64,000 bases of DNA, from the NCBI GenBank assembly GCA_011390335.1, contig JAABSO010000005.1, forward strand, positions 84,042 to 148,041, read 5' to 3'. The position numbers and the translations under genes are program-made. The stretch comes from Desulfotignum sp. (GTDB lineage Bacteria > Desulfobacterota > Desulfobacteria > Desulfobacterales > Desulfobacteraceae). The notes under the pieces were generated by a model. That model did not search any database. It was given only the letters and a program-made list of their open reading frames with translations, and was not told the DNA's origin. Positions 7,947 through 15,916 of the stretch are shown here, piece by piece. Position 1 is the first letter of the stretch; each line of letters starts with the position of its first letter.

Positions 7947-9275
7947 CTATCTCTGATGGTGTTTTCTGTATTCGTCAACATCACGTTCCCAGCCGCCGGG
8001 TACTTCATCTTCTTTCCAGAAGATATACGGGTTGGTTCTGGGATAGGAAACATGCTGGGGCATGGGATCGATACCGGTCACTTCCAGCAGTTTCTGGAAG
8101 CCCTGGCGCATGATCAGCTCACCAAGACGTTCACGGTTCTTGCCCTCTTCCATCCACCAGTCCCAGATATTTTCAATGACTTCTGTGATTTCTTCATAAT
8201 CATTGTCCGGGTTGACCGGCAGGAACGGCACCAGCAAGGAACCCATCTGGGCACCGTCAAGAATCGGGGCCTTGGCACCCACCAGGATGGAAAGACCAGT
8301 TTCCTTACCGATTTTCAAGGCTCTTGGCATCACGTTGATGCAGTGCATGCACCGGGTGCAGTTGGCATTGTCGATGAACATTTTTTTGTTTTCAAACTTC
8401 ATGCATTTTGTGGGACACAGACCCAGTACTTCTTTTTCAAGGTCAAAGGGGCCCCAGTCTTTGCTGCCTTTGTAGGCACCGGCATTGGCCGGATACGCTG
8501 GATCGTTTTCAACATATTTGTTTACCGCATCCTGGTCGATGCGGATGTCATCTTTCCAGGTACCGATAAAGGACATGTCAGACCGGGCAATGGATGCCAC
8601 GCAGCAGTTGGGGCAGCCATCCAGTTTGAATTTGAACTTGTAGGGAAAAGCCGGCCTGTGCAGCTCATCCTGGTATTCATTGGTCAGAAAATACACCAGG
8701 GCATTGGTGTCATAGCAGGCATATTCACACCGGGACTGTCCCAGACAGTCGGACGGTGTTCTCAGGTTGGAGCCGGAGCCGCCAAGGTCCTGGTTCATGT
8801 CATGGGTCAGGGTCCAGAAGATCTCTTCCAGCTGTTTGGTGGTGGTTCCCAAAAGGATGATATCACCGGTGGAGCCATGCATATTGGTAATACCTGATCC
8901 CCTGAAATCCCACAGATCGCACAGCGTTTTTAGATAGTCGGTTTTGTAATACTTGCCGGCAGGCTGGTTCACCCGCATGGTGTGAAAGGCCTCAACCCCG
9001 GGGAAATTCTTGGGCTGGTCACAATACCTGCCGATAACACCGCCGCCATAACCGAAAACACCGACGATGCCGCCATGTTTCCAATGGGTTCTTCCGTGTT
9101 TGAAAGAAAGTTCCAAAATTCCCAGAAGATCCTCAACAACATCCACCGGCATCTGGAATTCAATGCCTTCCTCGTTCTTTGCTCTCTTTTCAGCCTGAAA
9201 TTTCAGGTCAGAGACAAAGCTAGGCCATGGGCCGGTTTCCAGCTGGTCCAGTAAAGGAGTTTCATGCTTAGCCAT
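7947..9275 (-). CDS. dsrA: Dissimilatory sulfite reductase alpha subunit
   Basis: This 442-residue subunit carries the siroheme-[4Fe-4S] ligand pattern: C177-X5-C183 (CLGQSRC) and C221-X3-C225 (CPNCC). A separate ferredoxin domain has CPTKC (287-291) and CTRCMHC (306-312). Basic residues around SRCEYAC and CVASIARSD fit sulfite and siroheme binding. The reductive, not oxidative, type is supported by adjacent dsrD and the lack of dsrEFH in the window. The ribosome site is AACGGAGGTAAGTA before ATG. The gene has its own sigma-70-like promoter and a leader of roughly 145 bases. Confidence 0.98.
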   Translation of the reverse strand: MAKHETPLLDQLETGPWPSFVSDLKFQAEKRAKNEEGIEFQMPVDVVEDLLGILELSFKHGRTHWKHGGIVGVFGYGGGVIGRYCDQPKNFPGVEAFHTMRVNQPAGKYYKTDYLKTLCDLWDFRGSGITNMHGSTGDIILLGTTTKQLEEIFWTLTHDMNQDLGGSGSNLRTPSDCLGQSRCEYACYDTNALVYFLTNEYQDELHRPAFPYKFKFKLDGCPNCCVASIARSDMSFIGTWKDDIRIDQDAVNKYVENDPAYPANAGAYKGSKDWGPFDLEKEVLGLCPTKCMKFENKKMFIDNANCTRCMHCINVMPRALKIGKETGLSILVGAKAPILDGAQMGSLLVPFLPVNPDNDYEEITEVIENIWDWWMEEGKNRERLGELIMRQGFQKLLEVTGIDPMPQHVSYPRTNPYIFWKEDEVPGGWERDVDEYRKHHQR

Positions 9276-9311
9276 TTACTTACCTCCGTTAAAAGTTAAA
9301 TTACATTCAAT

Positions 9312-9339
9312 AATGAAAAGAATTTCCAAACTTTTCATT
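9312..9339 (-). promoter_or_regulatory. Hairpin in the dsrA leader
   Basis: A 9-bp inverted repeat (AATGAAAAG at 9312-9320, CTTTTCATT at 9331-9339) with a 10-base spacer, 37 bases ahead of the dsrA start. It could be an operator or a leader stem-loop; it is AT-rich, so its significance is uncertain. Confidence 0.4.
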
Positions 9340-9426
9340 CAATAGTCTGATCTTTTATCATTTCAGATAGTTGTCATAAAAATACCATCCGCTTTCAAGG
9401 CACACCTTCAGCAAAATACCATTGCA

Positions 9427-9455
9427 GATATAGAATTTCTGTTTGCACATGTCAA
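9427..9455 (-). promoter_or_regulatory. Sigma-70-type promoter of the dsr operon
   Basis: On the minus strand a perfect -35 TTGACA (9450-9455) is followed by a 17-base spacer and TATATC (9427-9432). Transcription would start near 9420 and give a leader of about 145 bases before dsrA. It lies just after the terminator of the upstream gene, so the dsr operon appears to be separately initiated. Confidence 0.75.
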
Positions 9456-9456
9456 T

Positions 9457-9480
9457 AAAAAAACCTGCGGTTCACCGGTT
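9457..9480 (-). terminator. Probable terminator after the 394-aa gene
   Basis: On the minus strand ACCGGTGAACCGCAGGT can form a 7-pair stem with one mismatch and is followed by seven T. It lies 27 bases beyond the stop of the unknown gene and just before the dsrA -35 box. Confidence 0.5.
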
Positions 9481-9507
9481 TTTCCCACCATGACCGGGAA
9501 AATCTGA

Positions 9508-10692
9508 CTATGCGTTCTTCAATACCCGATAAATTCTGGAGCAGTGGGAATAAATATTTTCCCGGACCAGTGCCGCTTCAGCAGCATCCGGGTGCCAGGC
9601 ATCCATAAGATTTTCCGTGATATCCTTGAGCTGTGCCTGACTGAAACCATTCACAAAATCAACAAAAACAGGGCAGATATCTTCGGGTACCAGCGGTTCC
9701 TCTATCCCTGCTCCCAGGAAACCGTTTGCCCGGTGATTAAGGGCTGTGAGCACGCCTTTTATTGTAGCATCCAGTACGATCTGCGGCAGAAAGACCATGG
9801 GACCGGTGCCATCCAGGCGGTCTAAGCGCATGCGCAGCGTCAGGTTCAAAAAATAAAAAAGCAGGCGAGAAAGCAGGTGTGCGCCGGAAGCGGATGTATC
9901 CGAGGCAGTTTCAACCACCGGGGCTGTTCCCCGTATCGTAATCAACCGGACATCACCTGTCTGCAGCACCCCTGCCGCAACCACAAAATCACCGGCTGCA
10001 TGGTGCCAGGGATCGATTGCATGCCCGGTGTGGATCTCATAATAGGCAGTCAGCACATAGGCAATTTTTTCATAAATCCGGGCAGCATGGTGCCAGGGAA
10101 TCACCATATGGGTGCCGTCATCCTGCCAGAGGGCCACCTGGTTTCCACCGGGGGTTTGTGTCACATGAAATTCACAGAATCCGGCAAACCATTCCCCCAG
10201 AAAAAAAGCCGCCTTCCGCCCGTGCGAGGTGATTTCACCGGCACCGAAAACCCGGGGGATAAAAGCGGGCATCACCTTCATGGCCATGGATGACAGCAAT
10301 TGATATTCTGTTTTGATGAGGCCCAGTCCCGGTTCTTTTACAGCGCCGTTGAGCACCAGATAAATGGAAGGACAAAGCCGGGTTGTAATGGTTATTTTCA
10401 AAGGGTGATAAAACGCGCCATGTTTTTCCAGGCTGATGGTAAGGGACTGTATCCGGGCACCTTTGTCTGCCAGGGAACTAACAGCCCGGCACAGCATTTC
10501 GCTGCTATCTCTGGTCAAAAAATTTTGGGCTGCCAGAAAGTATTCTCCCACAGTAAATGGGTCACAGCGATTCTGAAAAGAGTTGTCTGCAGTTTGTTTT
10601 CCGGACAGGGGCATATCCCACAGCGGGGTGCCGGGGCCAATCCTGCCGCTGTACCCCGGCATGTAAAAGGATATATCCGGCCTGAAACTCAT
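9508..10692 (-). CDS. Unknown 394-aa protein upstream of dsrAB
   Basis: I do not recognise this family. It has no signal peptide or membrane segment. A stretch in the first half (LVLNGAVKEPG, then a Glu-containing helix, then P-x-V-x-G-A-G and FFLGEWFAGFCEFH) looks loosely like the N-lobe and hinge of the protein-kinase-like/phosphotransferase fold, but I see no convincing catalytic HxD and DFG pair; this is a weak inference. Two WHHA motifs (IPWHHAARIY and DPWHHAAGDFV) are striking and may bind a metal or ligand. Its ATG overlaps the stop of the TPR gene (ATGA), so they are translationally coupled. It ends in front of the dsr promoter. Confidence 0.8.
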   Translation of the reverse strand: MSFRPDISFYMPGYSGRIGPGTPLWDMPLSGKQTADNSFQNRCDPFTVGEYFLAAQNFLTRDSSEMLCRAVSSLADKGARIQSLTISLEKHGAFYHPLKITITTRLCPSIYLVLNGAVKEPGLGLIKTEYQLLSSMAMKVMPAFIPRVFGAGEITSHGRKAAFFLGEWFAGFCEFHVTQTPGGNQVALWQDDGTHMVIPWHHAARIYEKIAYVLTAYYEIHTGHAIDPWHHAAGDFVVAAGVLQTGDVRLITIRGTAPVVETASDTSASGAHLLSRLLFYFLNLTLRMRLDRLDGTGPMVFLPQIVLDATIKGVLTALNHRANGFLGAGIEEPLVPEDICPVFVDFVNGFSQAQLKDITENLMDAWHPDAAEAALVRENIYSHCSRIYRVLKNA

Positions 10693-11366
10693 CCCTTTCT
10701 GTGGGGTGCCAGTTCTTCCAAAAGCTGCGGGGCCACCTCATAGCCCAGCTCACGGGCTTTATCACAATGGTAGATAGCCTTTGGAAAGTCTTTGAGTTCC
10801 AGAAACCCCACGGCCAGGTTATTGTGTGCAACAGGAAATTCCGGTTGTATTTGCACTGCTTCCTGGTTGGCCTTGACCCCTTCTGCGTGCAGACCTTTCA
10901 TGAAATAGGCCGTGCCCAGGGTGGCATAGGCCTGAACAAAATTTTTGTTGTGGATAATGGCCTTTTTCAGGTGTTTGATGGCCTTGTCCACTTTTTCTTC
11001 ATCCTCTTTGAAATCCTTGCCGTCCACCAGCTGGAGCAGTACAAAAGCCATATTGGCATACCCTTCGGCAAATCCGGCCCGGGCCTTGGTGGCCCGCTGG
11101 TTGAATCGGTAACAGCCCTCCAGATCCCCCCGCTGCAGACAGATGCCGCCCAGAAGCACATAGGCCTCTGCCAGGGTGGGGCTGTGCTCAATGGCTTCGT
11201 GGAGCACCTTTTCAGCTTCCATATATTCTTGTTTTCCCACAAGGGCCACCCCCAGGTTGTAATGGGTGGTGCCGCATTCAGAATTCTGGGTCAACTGGTG
11301 TCTGAGTCTTGCAATATGCTCATCCGCATTCCGGGGCAAATGGTCTTTTTGCTGCGCATCTGACAT
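10689..11366 (-). CDS. Tetratricopeptide-repeat protein
   Basis: This 225-residue protein is built almost entirely of TPR units (for example HYNLGVALVGKQEYMEAEKVLHEAI, AYVLLGGICLQRGDLEGCYRF, AYATLGTAYFMKGLHAEGVK and AHNNLAVGFLELKDFPKAIYH), a scaffold for protein-protein contacts. It has no signal peptide, so it is cytoplasmic. The chosen start (MSDAQQ) is preceded by AAGGAGTTGTTC; an in-frame ATG 24 bases upstream lacks a good ribosome site. It is coupled to the following unknown gene by a 4-base overlap, and the pair probably works as a unit, possibly linked to sulfite reduction by location only. Confidence 0.9.
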   Translation of the reverse strand: MSDAQQKDHLPRNADEHIARLRHQLTQNSECGTTHYNLGVALVGKQEYMEAEKVLHEAIEHSPTLAEAYVLLGGICLQRGDLEGCYRFNQRATKARAGFAEGYANMAFVLLQLVDGKDFKEDEEKVDKAIKHLKKAIIHNKNFVQAYATLGTAYFMKGLHAEGVKANQEAVQIQPEFPVAHNNLAVGFLELKDFPKAIYHCDKARELGYEVAPQLLEELAPHRKG

Positions 11367-11397
11367 GAACAACTCCTTATATTTATACATTTATATC

Positions 11398-11425
11398 TTG
11401 TTTTCCGGGTAAAATTTTATATAAT
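11398..11425 (+). promoter_or_regulatory. Possible promoter of the dapA-like gene
   Basis: TTGTTT (11398-11403), a 16-base spacer and a perfect TATAAT (11420-11425). It would start a transcript near 11432, upstream of the leader hairpin described next. Confidence 0.45.
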
Positions 11426-11458
11426 AGACTTTTTGCCACAGGAGTCAAGGTCTTTGGG

Positions 11459-11484
11459 GTCCGGCCTTCGGACAATATTTTTTC
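11459..11484 (+). promoter_or_regulatory. Terminator-like leader hairpin before dapA-like gene
   Basis: GTCCG-GCCTT-CGGAC (11459-11473) is followed by AATATTTTTTC. It lies between the putative promoter and the start codon, where a terminator would attenuate the gene. The stem is only 5 bp. No lysine riboswitch could be recognised; the leader is too short for one. Confidence 0.35.
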
Positions 11485-11550
11485 TTGCACCCGGATCACA
11501 CCTGTGGTAGCACCTGAATCTTTATTTTATAATTTCAGGAGTCTATAGTT

Positions 11551-12588
11551 ATGGAAAAAGGATGCTTTACCGCACTCATCACCCCGTTTACACAGACCGG
11601 AGAACTGGACCAAAAAGGCATGGAACAGCTCATTGATTTTCAGATTCACAACCAGATCACCGGCATTCTGGTCACAGGCACCACAGGCGAAAGCCCCACA
11701 TTCAAATGGCAGGAACACAACCATGTCATTGCCCTGGCAGCAGCCCAGGCCAAAGACAGATGCCTTGTCATAGCAGGAACCGGCAGCAACAATACCCGGG
11801 AAGCCATGGATGCAGCCGGTCATGCACAAAAAGAGGGCGTGGATGCCATCCTCATGGTGGATCCCTACTATAACGGTCCCTCTTCCCTTGAAATCCGAAA
11901 AGAATATTATGGGGCTGTGGCTGCCCGTTACCCGGATCTGGAGATCATCCCCTATATCATCCCCGGCCGCACGGGGGCCCAGATGCTGCCCCAGGACCTG
12001 GCTATTCTGTCCAGATCATGCCCCAATATCACCTGTGTCAAGGAGGCCACCGGCAACCTGGACAACATGAAACTCACCAGAAAATGCTGCGGCCCCGGTT
12101 TTCAGATCTTTTCCGGTGATGACGCGCTGGTGTCTGACATCATGACCGACCCGGATATTCTGGCCTGCGGGGCCATATCTGTCATGTCCAATATCGTGCC
12201 GGGATCCATGACCCGGATGGTGTCTTTCCTCAACCAGGGAAAAACCGATATGGCCCGGCAGCTTCAGACAGCGCTTAAACCCCTGCTGGACCTGGTGGTG
12301 GTAACCACCACCGAAGAAACATCTTTCGGACCGGTCCTGTGCCGGGCCAGAAACCCCCTGCCGTTGAAAACCATGATGCAGCTGCTTGGCATGCCCGCAG
12401 GCCCCTGTCGCCAACCCCTGGGCAAAATGACCCGGCAGGGGCTTGATATGGTGGTGGCTGCCATGCAGAAAGTTTTGGCAGCCAACCCGGAAATTTTTGC
12501 ACCCATCAAAGATTTTTTCGGCATTGACATTGACGACAGGCTTTCCAACCCCGTCCACCAGGAAGGGCTGTGGTACGACTATGAATAA
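11551..12588 (+). CDS. dapA: Dihydrodipicolinate synthase/N-acetylneuraminate lyase family protein
   Basis: This 345-residue TIM-barrel aldolase has the family markers TGTTGE (42-47), YIIPGRTG with Tyr135 and Arg140, and the Schiff-base lysine Lys164 in CVKEATGN. These residues fit 4-hydroxy-tetrahydrodipicolinate synthase (pyruvate plus aspartate semialdehyde, lysine pathway). The protein is about 50 residues longer than usual because of a C-terminal extension (after about 295) that ends IDIDDRLSNPVHQEGLWYDYE. The extension makes a plain DapA assignment less certain; another pyruvate aldolase of the family is possible. The next gene overlaps its end by 8 bases. Confidence 0.8.
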   Translation: MEKGCFTALITPFTQTGELDQKGMEQLIDFQIHNQITGILVTGTTGESPTFKWQEHNHVIALAAAQAKDRCLVIAGTGSNNTREAMDAAGHAQKEGVDAILMVDPYYNGPSSLEIRKEYYGAVAARYPDLEIIPYIIPGRTGAQMLPQDLAILSRSCPNITCVKEATGNLDNMKLTRKCCGPGFQIFSGDDALVSDIMTDPDILACGAISVMSNIVPGSMTRMVSFLNQGKTDMARQLQTALKPLLDLVVVTTTEETSFGPVLCRARNPLPLKTMMQLLGMPAGPCRQPLGKMTRQGLDMVVAAMQKVLAANPEIFAPIKDFFGIDIDDRLSNPVHQEGLWYDYE

Positions 12589-12991
12589 ATCAAAATACGT
12601 CGAATTCAACCAGAAACCTGCGATGACCGCCACCATCATAAAAGAAACCAGACTGGAGAATGGACAGACCATAGTGCTTTTTGATCAATCCCGGAAAATC
12701 AGCGCAGATGCCTGGGTGGTCATCATGCGGGCATCCATGGAGATCAAGGTAACACCGGACCTGTTCAAAGATGAACCGCTTCCCGGTGTGACCTATGAAC
12801 AGATCCGAAAAATCCTGGGTGAAAAAGTCGTATATGAATACCGCCTGGAGCGCAACTTTATCATGGACCATGAAAAAGTTGCCGTGCTTGACGCTCTGAA
12901 GGACACCTTTATGAAAAACATGGGCCGGTACATCTCCAACCCCAGGTTTGCCCCGAAACTGGTCTTAAAAGAATATAAAAAAAGGCAGTGA
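12581..12991 (+). CDS. Conserved hypothetical protein, 136 aa
   Basis: I do not recognise the family. The protein is soluble, mixed alpha/beta, with ETRLENGQTIVLFDQSRKISADAWVVIMRASMEIKV near the start and a basic end (PKLVLKEYKKRQ). The start codon overlaps the end of the dapA-like gene and is preceded by GGAAGG, so translation is coupled. The location suggests an accessory role to the upstream enzyme, but nothing in the sequence shows one. Confidence 0.75.
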   Translation: MNKSKYVEFNQKPAMTATIIKETRLENGQTIVLFDQSRKISADAWVVIMRASMEIKVTPDLFKDEPLPGVTYEQIRKILGEKVVYEYRLERNFIMDHEKVAVLDALKDTFMKNMGRYISNPRFAPKLVLKEYKKRQ

Positions 12992-13166
12992 CGTGAGCTG
13001 TTGAAAGTCTGATGATGTAATAAATTCAGGGCAAATCCATGCAACTTTTTTTTTGCATCCTGTTGCGTTCCCCAGGCAGGTGTTTTTTGCGGCCTGCCAC
13101 ATAACTTACATCAACCTGAAGCAGAACAAAGTCCCTCTGAAAACCCTTTGTGGTGACCGGCGGGAG
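12992..13166. other. Gene-free stretch with small hairpins
   Basis: This is the first part of the 353-base gap between two convergent genes; the rest is repeat copy A. It contains ATGCAA...TTGCAT (13039-13058) with T/A runs and a GGCAGG...CCTGCC stem. Either may act as a terminator for the flanking genes. No coding signal was seen. Confidence 0.4.
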
Positions 13167-13327
13167 CCCCTGGTGGTCTCCTGTGAACGGACCGCCAGAG
13201 CCGGAGGGGCCAGTCATACATGCCGGAATTAGATACGCTTCCATCTGACGTGTACCTGCTGTATATATCTGTCCTGTGCCCGGCCCCGGGGGATCTCGGG
13301 CCGGGCACAGGAGACCGCCAGGGGGGG
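13164..13327 (+). repeat. Dispersed palindromic element, copy A
   Basis: The outer arms CCCCTGGTGGTCTCCTGTG (13167-13185) and CACAGGAGACCGCCAGGGG (13306-13324) pair over 19 positions with a single G-U. The interior carries ACGGACCGCCAGAGCCGGA, shared with copy C, and a nested 14-bp perfect stem (CCTGTGCCCGGCCC starting at 13273, pairing with GGGCCGGGCACAGG ending at 13312) that competes with the outer arm for the same bases. It lies between two convergent genes. Confidence 0.85.
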
Positions 13328-13344
13328 ATTAGGTTGGAAAAGCA

Positions 13345-14136
13345 TCAAGTCTTTTTGCTGTTTTTTGCCTGAAAATTCTTTCTGCCGGCATGAAAAAACG
13401 CCGACTTCAGCCATTCAAACCCGAACTGGAGCAGCTTGACTTCATCGGATTGTATCTCTTTTATCTTGTCTGCCGGAATCTCATACCGATCCAGAAAGGA
13501 TGAATCAAAGACAAAATCTCTGAATTTATCAATATTGTAGCAGACCATGAAAAACATCTTTTTGCTCTCTTCAGACAGCTTCATGCTGGGAGGCAAAGAT
13601 TTTTTCCGGACCATAAGGTCCATCCAGCCTTCGTTAACCGCATCCCGCAGATCAATCCCCTGATCCTGGCGCCACTGGGCCACAGTCCATTCCTTGTCTT
13701 CTTCAAATCCCAGGCAATGGGCCTCTTTTACCGTGAAAAAAAATGCATCCTTATCCCCCTGCTCTCTGGAATAACTCAAGGCCCCCACGCCTATGGGATA
13801 ATACCGGCAGGTGGTGGGGCGGTCTTCATAGATGACACACCCTTCCTTGTCTTCCACAAACGGGCAGGATTTGCGTTCATCATCCAGCAGTTTCAAGGTC
13901 ACCACCGGCATGTCCGCCTTTTCCAGAATCTTTGGCTCGGTAAACACAGCCAGAAACTCTTCAGACGACAAATCCAGTTTCCTGCGCATGGTCAAAATAT
14001 CATATGGGGTGAGCATGATATCAATTCCCCTGCAGCAGTCGGTAAAACATTTGACCCCTTTGTGGCATTGAAACGTAAACCGGGTATTTAATCCCATCTG
14101 TTCTGGTGGAATTGCTGAAATTTTCTGGTCATTCAT
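13345..14136 (-). CDS. YkgJ-family cysteine-cluster protein
   Basis: This 263-residue protein has the zinc/iron-chelating cysteine cluster of the YkgJ type. An early CHKGVKCFTDCCRG is followed by CPFVEDKEGCVIYEDRPTTCRYYPIG, the characteristic second half of the motif. Families of this type are predicted to bind a metal ion; the substrate is unknown. The start ATG at 14136 follows AAGGACAAGCAT; an upstream ATG in the same frame lacks a good ribosome site. The C-terminal 100 residues are a helical domain without a known motif. Confidence 0.85.
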   Translation of the reverse strand: MNDQKISAIPPEQMGLNTRFTFQCHKGVKCFTDCCRGIDIMLTPYDILTMRRKLDLSSEEFLAVFTEPKILEKADMPVVTLKLLDDERKSCPFVEDKEGCVIYEDRPTTCRYYPIGVGALSYSREQGDKDAFFFTVKEAHCLGFEEDKEWTVAQWRQDQGIDLRDAVNEGWMDLMVRKKSLPPSMKLSEESKKMFFMVCYNIDKFRDFVFDSSFLDRYEIPADKIKEIQSDEVKLLQFGFEWLKSAFFHAGRKNFQAKNSKKT

Positions 14137-14275
14137 ATGCTTGTCCTTAAAATGTAAATTAACTGGGTGCACCAAAGGCCCTGGATACTATAAAAAAAAT
14201 ACAATAATGTCAACCGGATACACATCCGTTCCCAATCCAGTGCATGCAGGAAAAGAAAATATTGCCAAAATAGGT

Positions 14276-14304
14276 TTGACACAACCAAGAATCCCCATTA
14301 AGAC
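14276..14304 (+). promoter_or_regulatory. Possible galU promoter
   Basis: TTGACA (14276-14281), a 17-base spacer and a weak -10 TAAGAC (14299-14304), 55 bases before the galU start. Confidence 0.4.
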
Positions 14305-14358
14305 AAAAGGCAGGAACACGCAGCTGAATATCAAATCGTTAGATCCAAAGGAGGGGGT

Positions 14359-15237
14359 ATGAGAATAAAAAAAGCGGTTTTCCCTGTGGCTGGTCTGGGA
14401 ACCCGGTTTATACCGGCCACCAAGGCCATGGCAAAGGAAATGCTGCCTGTAGTGGACAAACCCTTGATCCAGTATGCAGTGGAAGAGGCTTTCCAGGCAG
14501 GGATTGAGCAGATCGTATTTGTCACGGGCCGGGGGAAAAAAGCCCTGGAAGACCATTTTGACCGGTCCTATGAAATCGAGCATGCCCTGGAAGCCAAAAA
14601 AAAACATGACCTGCTCAAACAGATCCGGGAACTGGTTCCCCCCACCGGCACCATTATCTATACCCGGCAGCACGAACCGCTGGGCCTGGGGCATGCCATC
14701 TGGTGTGCCCGGGATATCGTGGGTGATGAGCCGTTTGCCGTGCTGCTGGCAGATGACCTGATCCAGACAGACAGACCGGTACTCTCGGAAATGATACAAA
14801 AATTTGACCGGCTCCGGGCCTCCATGGCTGCTGTCATGGAAGTGCCGAAAGACCAAACCGATAAATACGGCATCCTGGATGCCACAGCAGTGGAGAAAGA
14901 TATTTACCGAATCAATGATATGGTGGAAAAGCCTTCTCCTGATCAGGCACCTTCCAACCTGGCCATTATCGGCCGGTATATCCTCATGCCGAAAATTTTT
15001 GCCCTCCTGGGCAAAAAACAAACCGGGGCAGGCAATGAAATTCAGCTCACCGACGCCATGAAAACCCTGCTCCAGGAACAGCCCATTTTTGGCTACAAAT
15101 TCCATGGCAACCGGTTTGACTGCGGGGACAAAGTGGGATTTCAGATGGCCAACCTGGCCTTTGCCCTGGAAAGGCCAGACATGAAAGACAGGCTTTTGGC
15201 CTTCATCAAAGAGGTTCAGGCCGAAGAACAGGGCTAA
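14359..15237 (+). CDS. galU: UTP--glucose-1-phosphate uridylyltransferase
   Basis: This 292-residue enzyme makes UDP-glucose for envelope polysaccharides. Its N-terminus carries the nucleotide-binding motif FPVAGLGTRFIPATKAMAKEMLPVVDKPLIQY. Further hallmarks are EPLGLGHA, FAVLLADDL and GNEIQLTDA, and the length is typical. The ribosome site AAAGGAGGGGGT precedes the ATG closely. It overlaps the end of the convergent transglycosylase gene by 4 bases. Confidence 0.96.
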   Translation: MRIKKAVFPVAGLGTRFIPATKAMAKEMLPVVDKPLIQYAVEEAFQAGIEQIVFVTGRGKKALEDHFDRSYEIEHALEAKKKHDLLKQIRELVPPTGTIIYTRQHEPLGLGHAIWCARDIVGDEPFAVLLADDLIQTDRPVLSEMIQKFDRLRASMAAVMEVPKDQTDKYGILDATAVEKDIYRINDMVEKPSPDQAPSNLAIIGRYILMPKIFALLGKKQTGAGNEIQLTDAMKTLLQEQPIFGYKFHGNRFDCGDKVGFQMANLAFALERPDMKDRLLAFIKEVQAEEQG

Positions 15238-15896
15238 GCCTCTTTATACCGGGTGTACAGGGCCATCACCTTCTGGACATAGGCCCGGGTTTCTTTAAAA
15301 GGCGGAATGTGCCGGTACCGGTCCACAGCCCCGGGACCGGCATTATAGGCAGCCAGGGCCAGGGACAGTTTCTGGTGATACCGGTCCAGCAGCTGTTTCA
15401 GGAATCTGGTGCCGGCCATGATATTCTGGGAAGGATCAAAAGGATCAGCCAGGGACAGAAAGGAATCATTTTCCGGCATGATCTGCATCAGTCCTCTTGC
15501 GCCTTTGGCTGATACCGCCCTGGGATTGAATGCAGACTCCACACGTATCACCGCCTTTATCAGGGCAAAGGGCACCCCGTAAAGACGTTCGGCATTGCGG
15601 ATAAGATCATCATATACGTCTGTATCCCAGAATTTGCCCTGTTTTTCCGACTGTTCCCGGATATACAGCTCATAACCGGGTGTGGTGGGGGTGTTGGTAA
15701 AATGCACCACACCGTCTGTATCAGTATACTTGTAAATATCAGCGGTGACACATTCAGGCATATACCAGAGCACCCCGGTCAAAAACAGGCAGACAAGCCA
15801 GTACCTGCAGATGAACATGCTTATGCACCGGACGGCCCAAAACCGGTTTCTGACGGAAAAGCAGTACATTCCAGAACCGGACAGTCTGTTCTTCAC
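15234..15896 (-). CDS. Lytic transglycosylase with N-terminal DUF4124-like domain
   Basis: This 220-residue secreted protein has a hydrophobic N-terminus (YWLVCLFLTGVLWYMPE), then a short DUF4124-like segment (DIYKYTDTDGVVHFTNTPTTPGYELY), then a Slt-type catalytic domain with the catalytic glutamate in KAVIRVESAFNPRAVSAKGARGLMQIMP and the ALAAYNAGPGAV motif. It cleaves peptidoglycan in the periplasm. The listed GTG start gives a long N-terminus; the in-frame ATG at 15818 (MFICRYWLV...) would give a normal signal peptide and may be the true start. Confidence 0.9.
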   Translation of the reverse strand: MKNRLSGSGMYCFSVRNRFWAVRCISMFICRYWLVCLFLTGVLWYMPECVTADIYKYTDTDGVVHFTNTPTTPGYELYIREQSEKQGKFWDTDVYDDLIRNAERLYGVPFALIKAVIRVESAFNPRAVSAKGARGLMQIMPENDSFLSLADPFDPSQNIMAGTRFLKQLLDRYHQKLSLALAAYNAGPGAVDRYRHIPPFKETRAYVQKVMALYTRYKEA

Positions 15897-15916
15897 AGGT
15901 ATAATATCATTCTCCC

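Noticed and set aside
11391..11550. Lysine riboswitch before the dapA-like gene
   Set aside because: The leader is far too short for the conserved five-helix lysine aptamer, and no conserved motif was seen.
13164..13327. Group II intron or known riboswitch
   Set aside because: No reverse transcriptase, no domain V-like hairpin, and no downstream gene pattern fitting a riboswitch (the copy lies between convergent genes).
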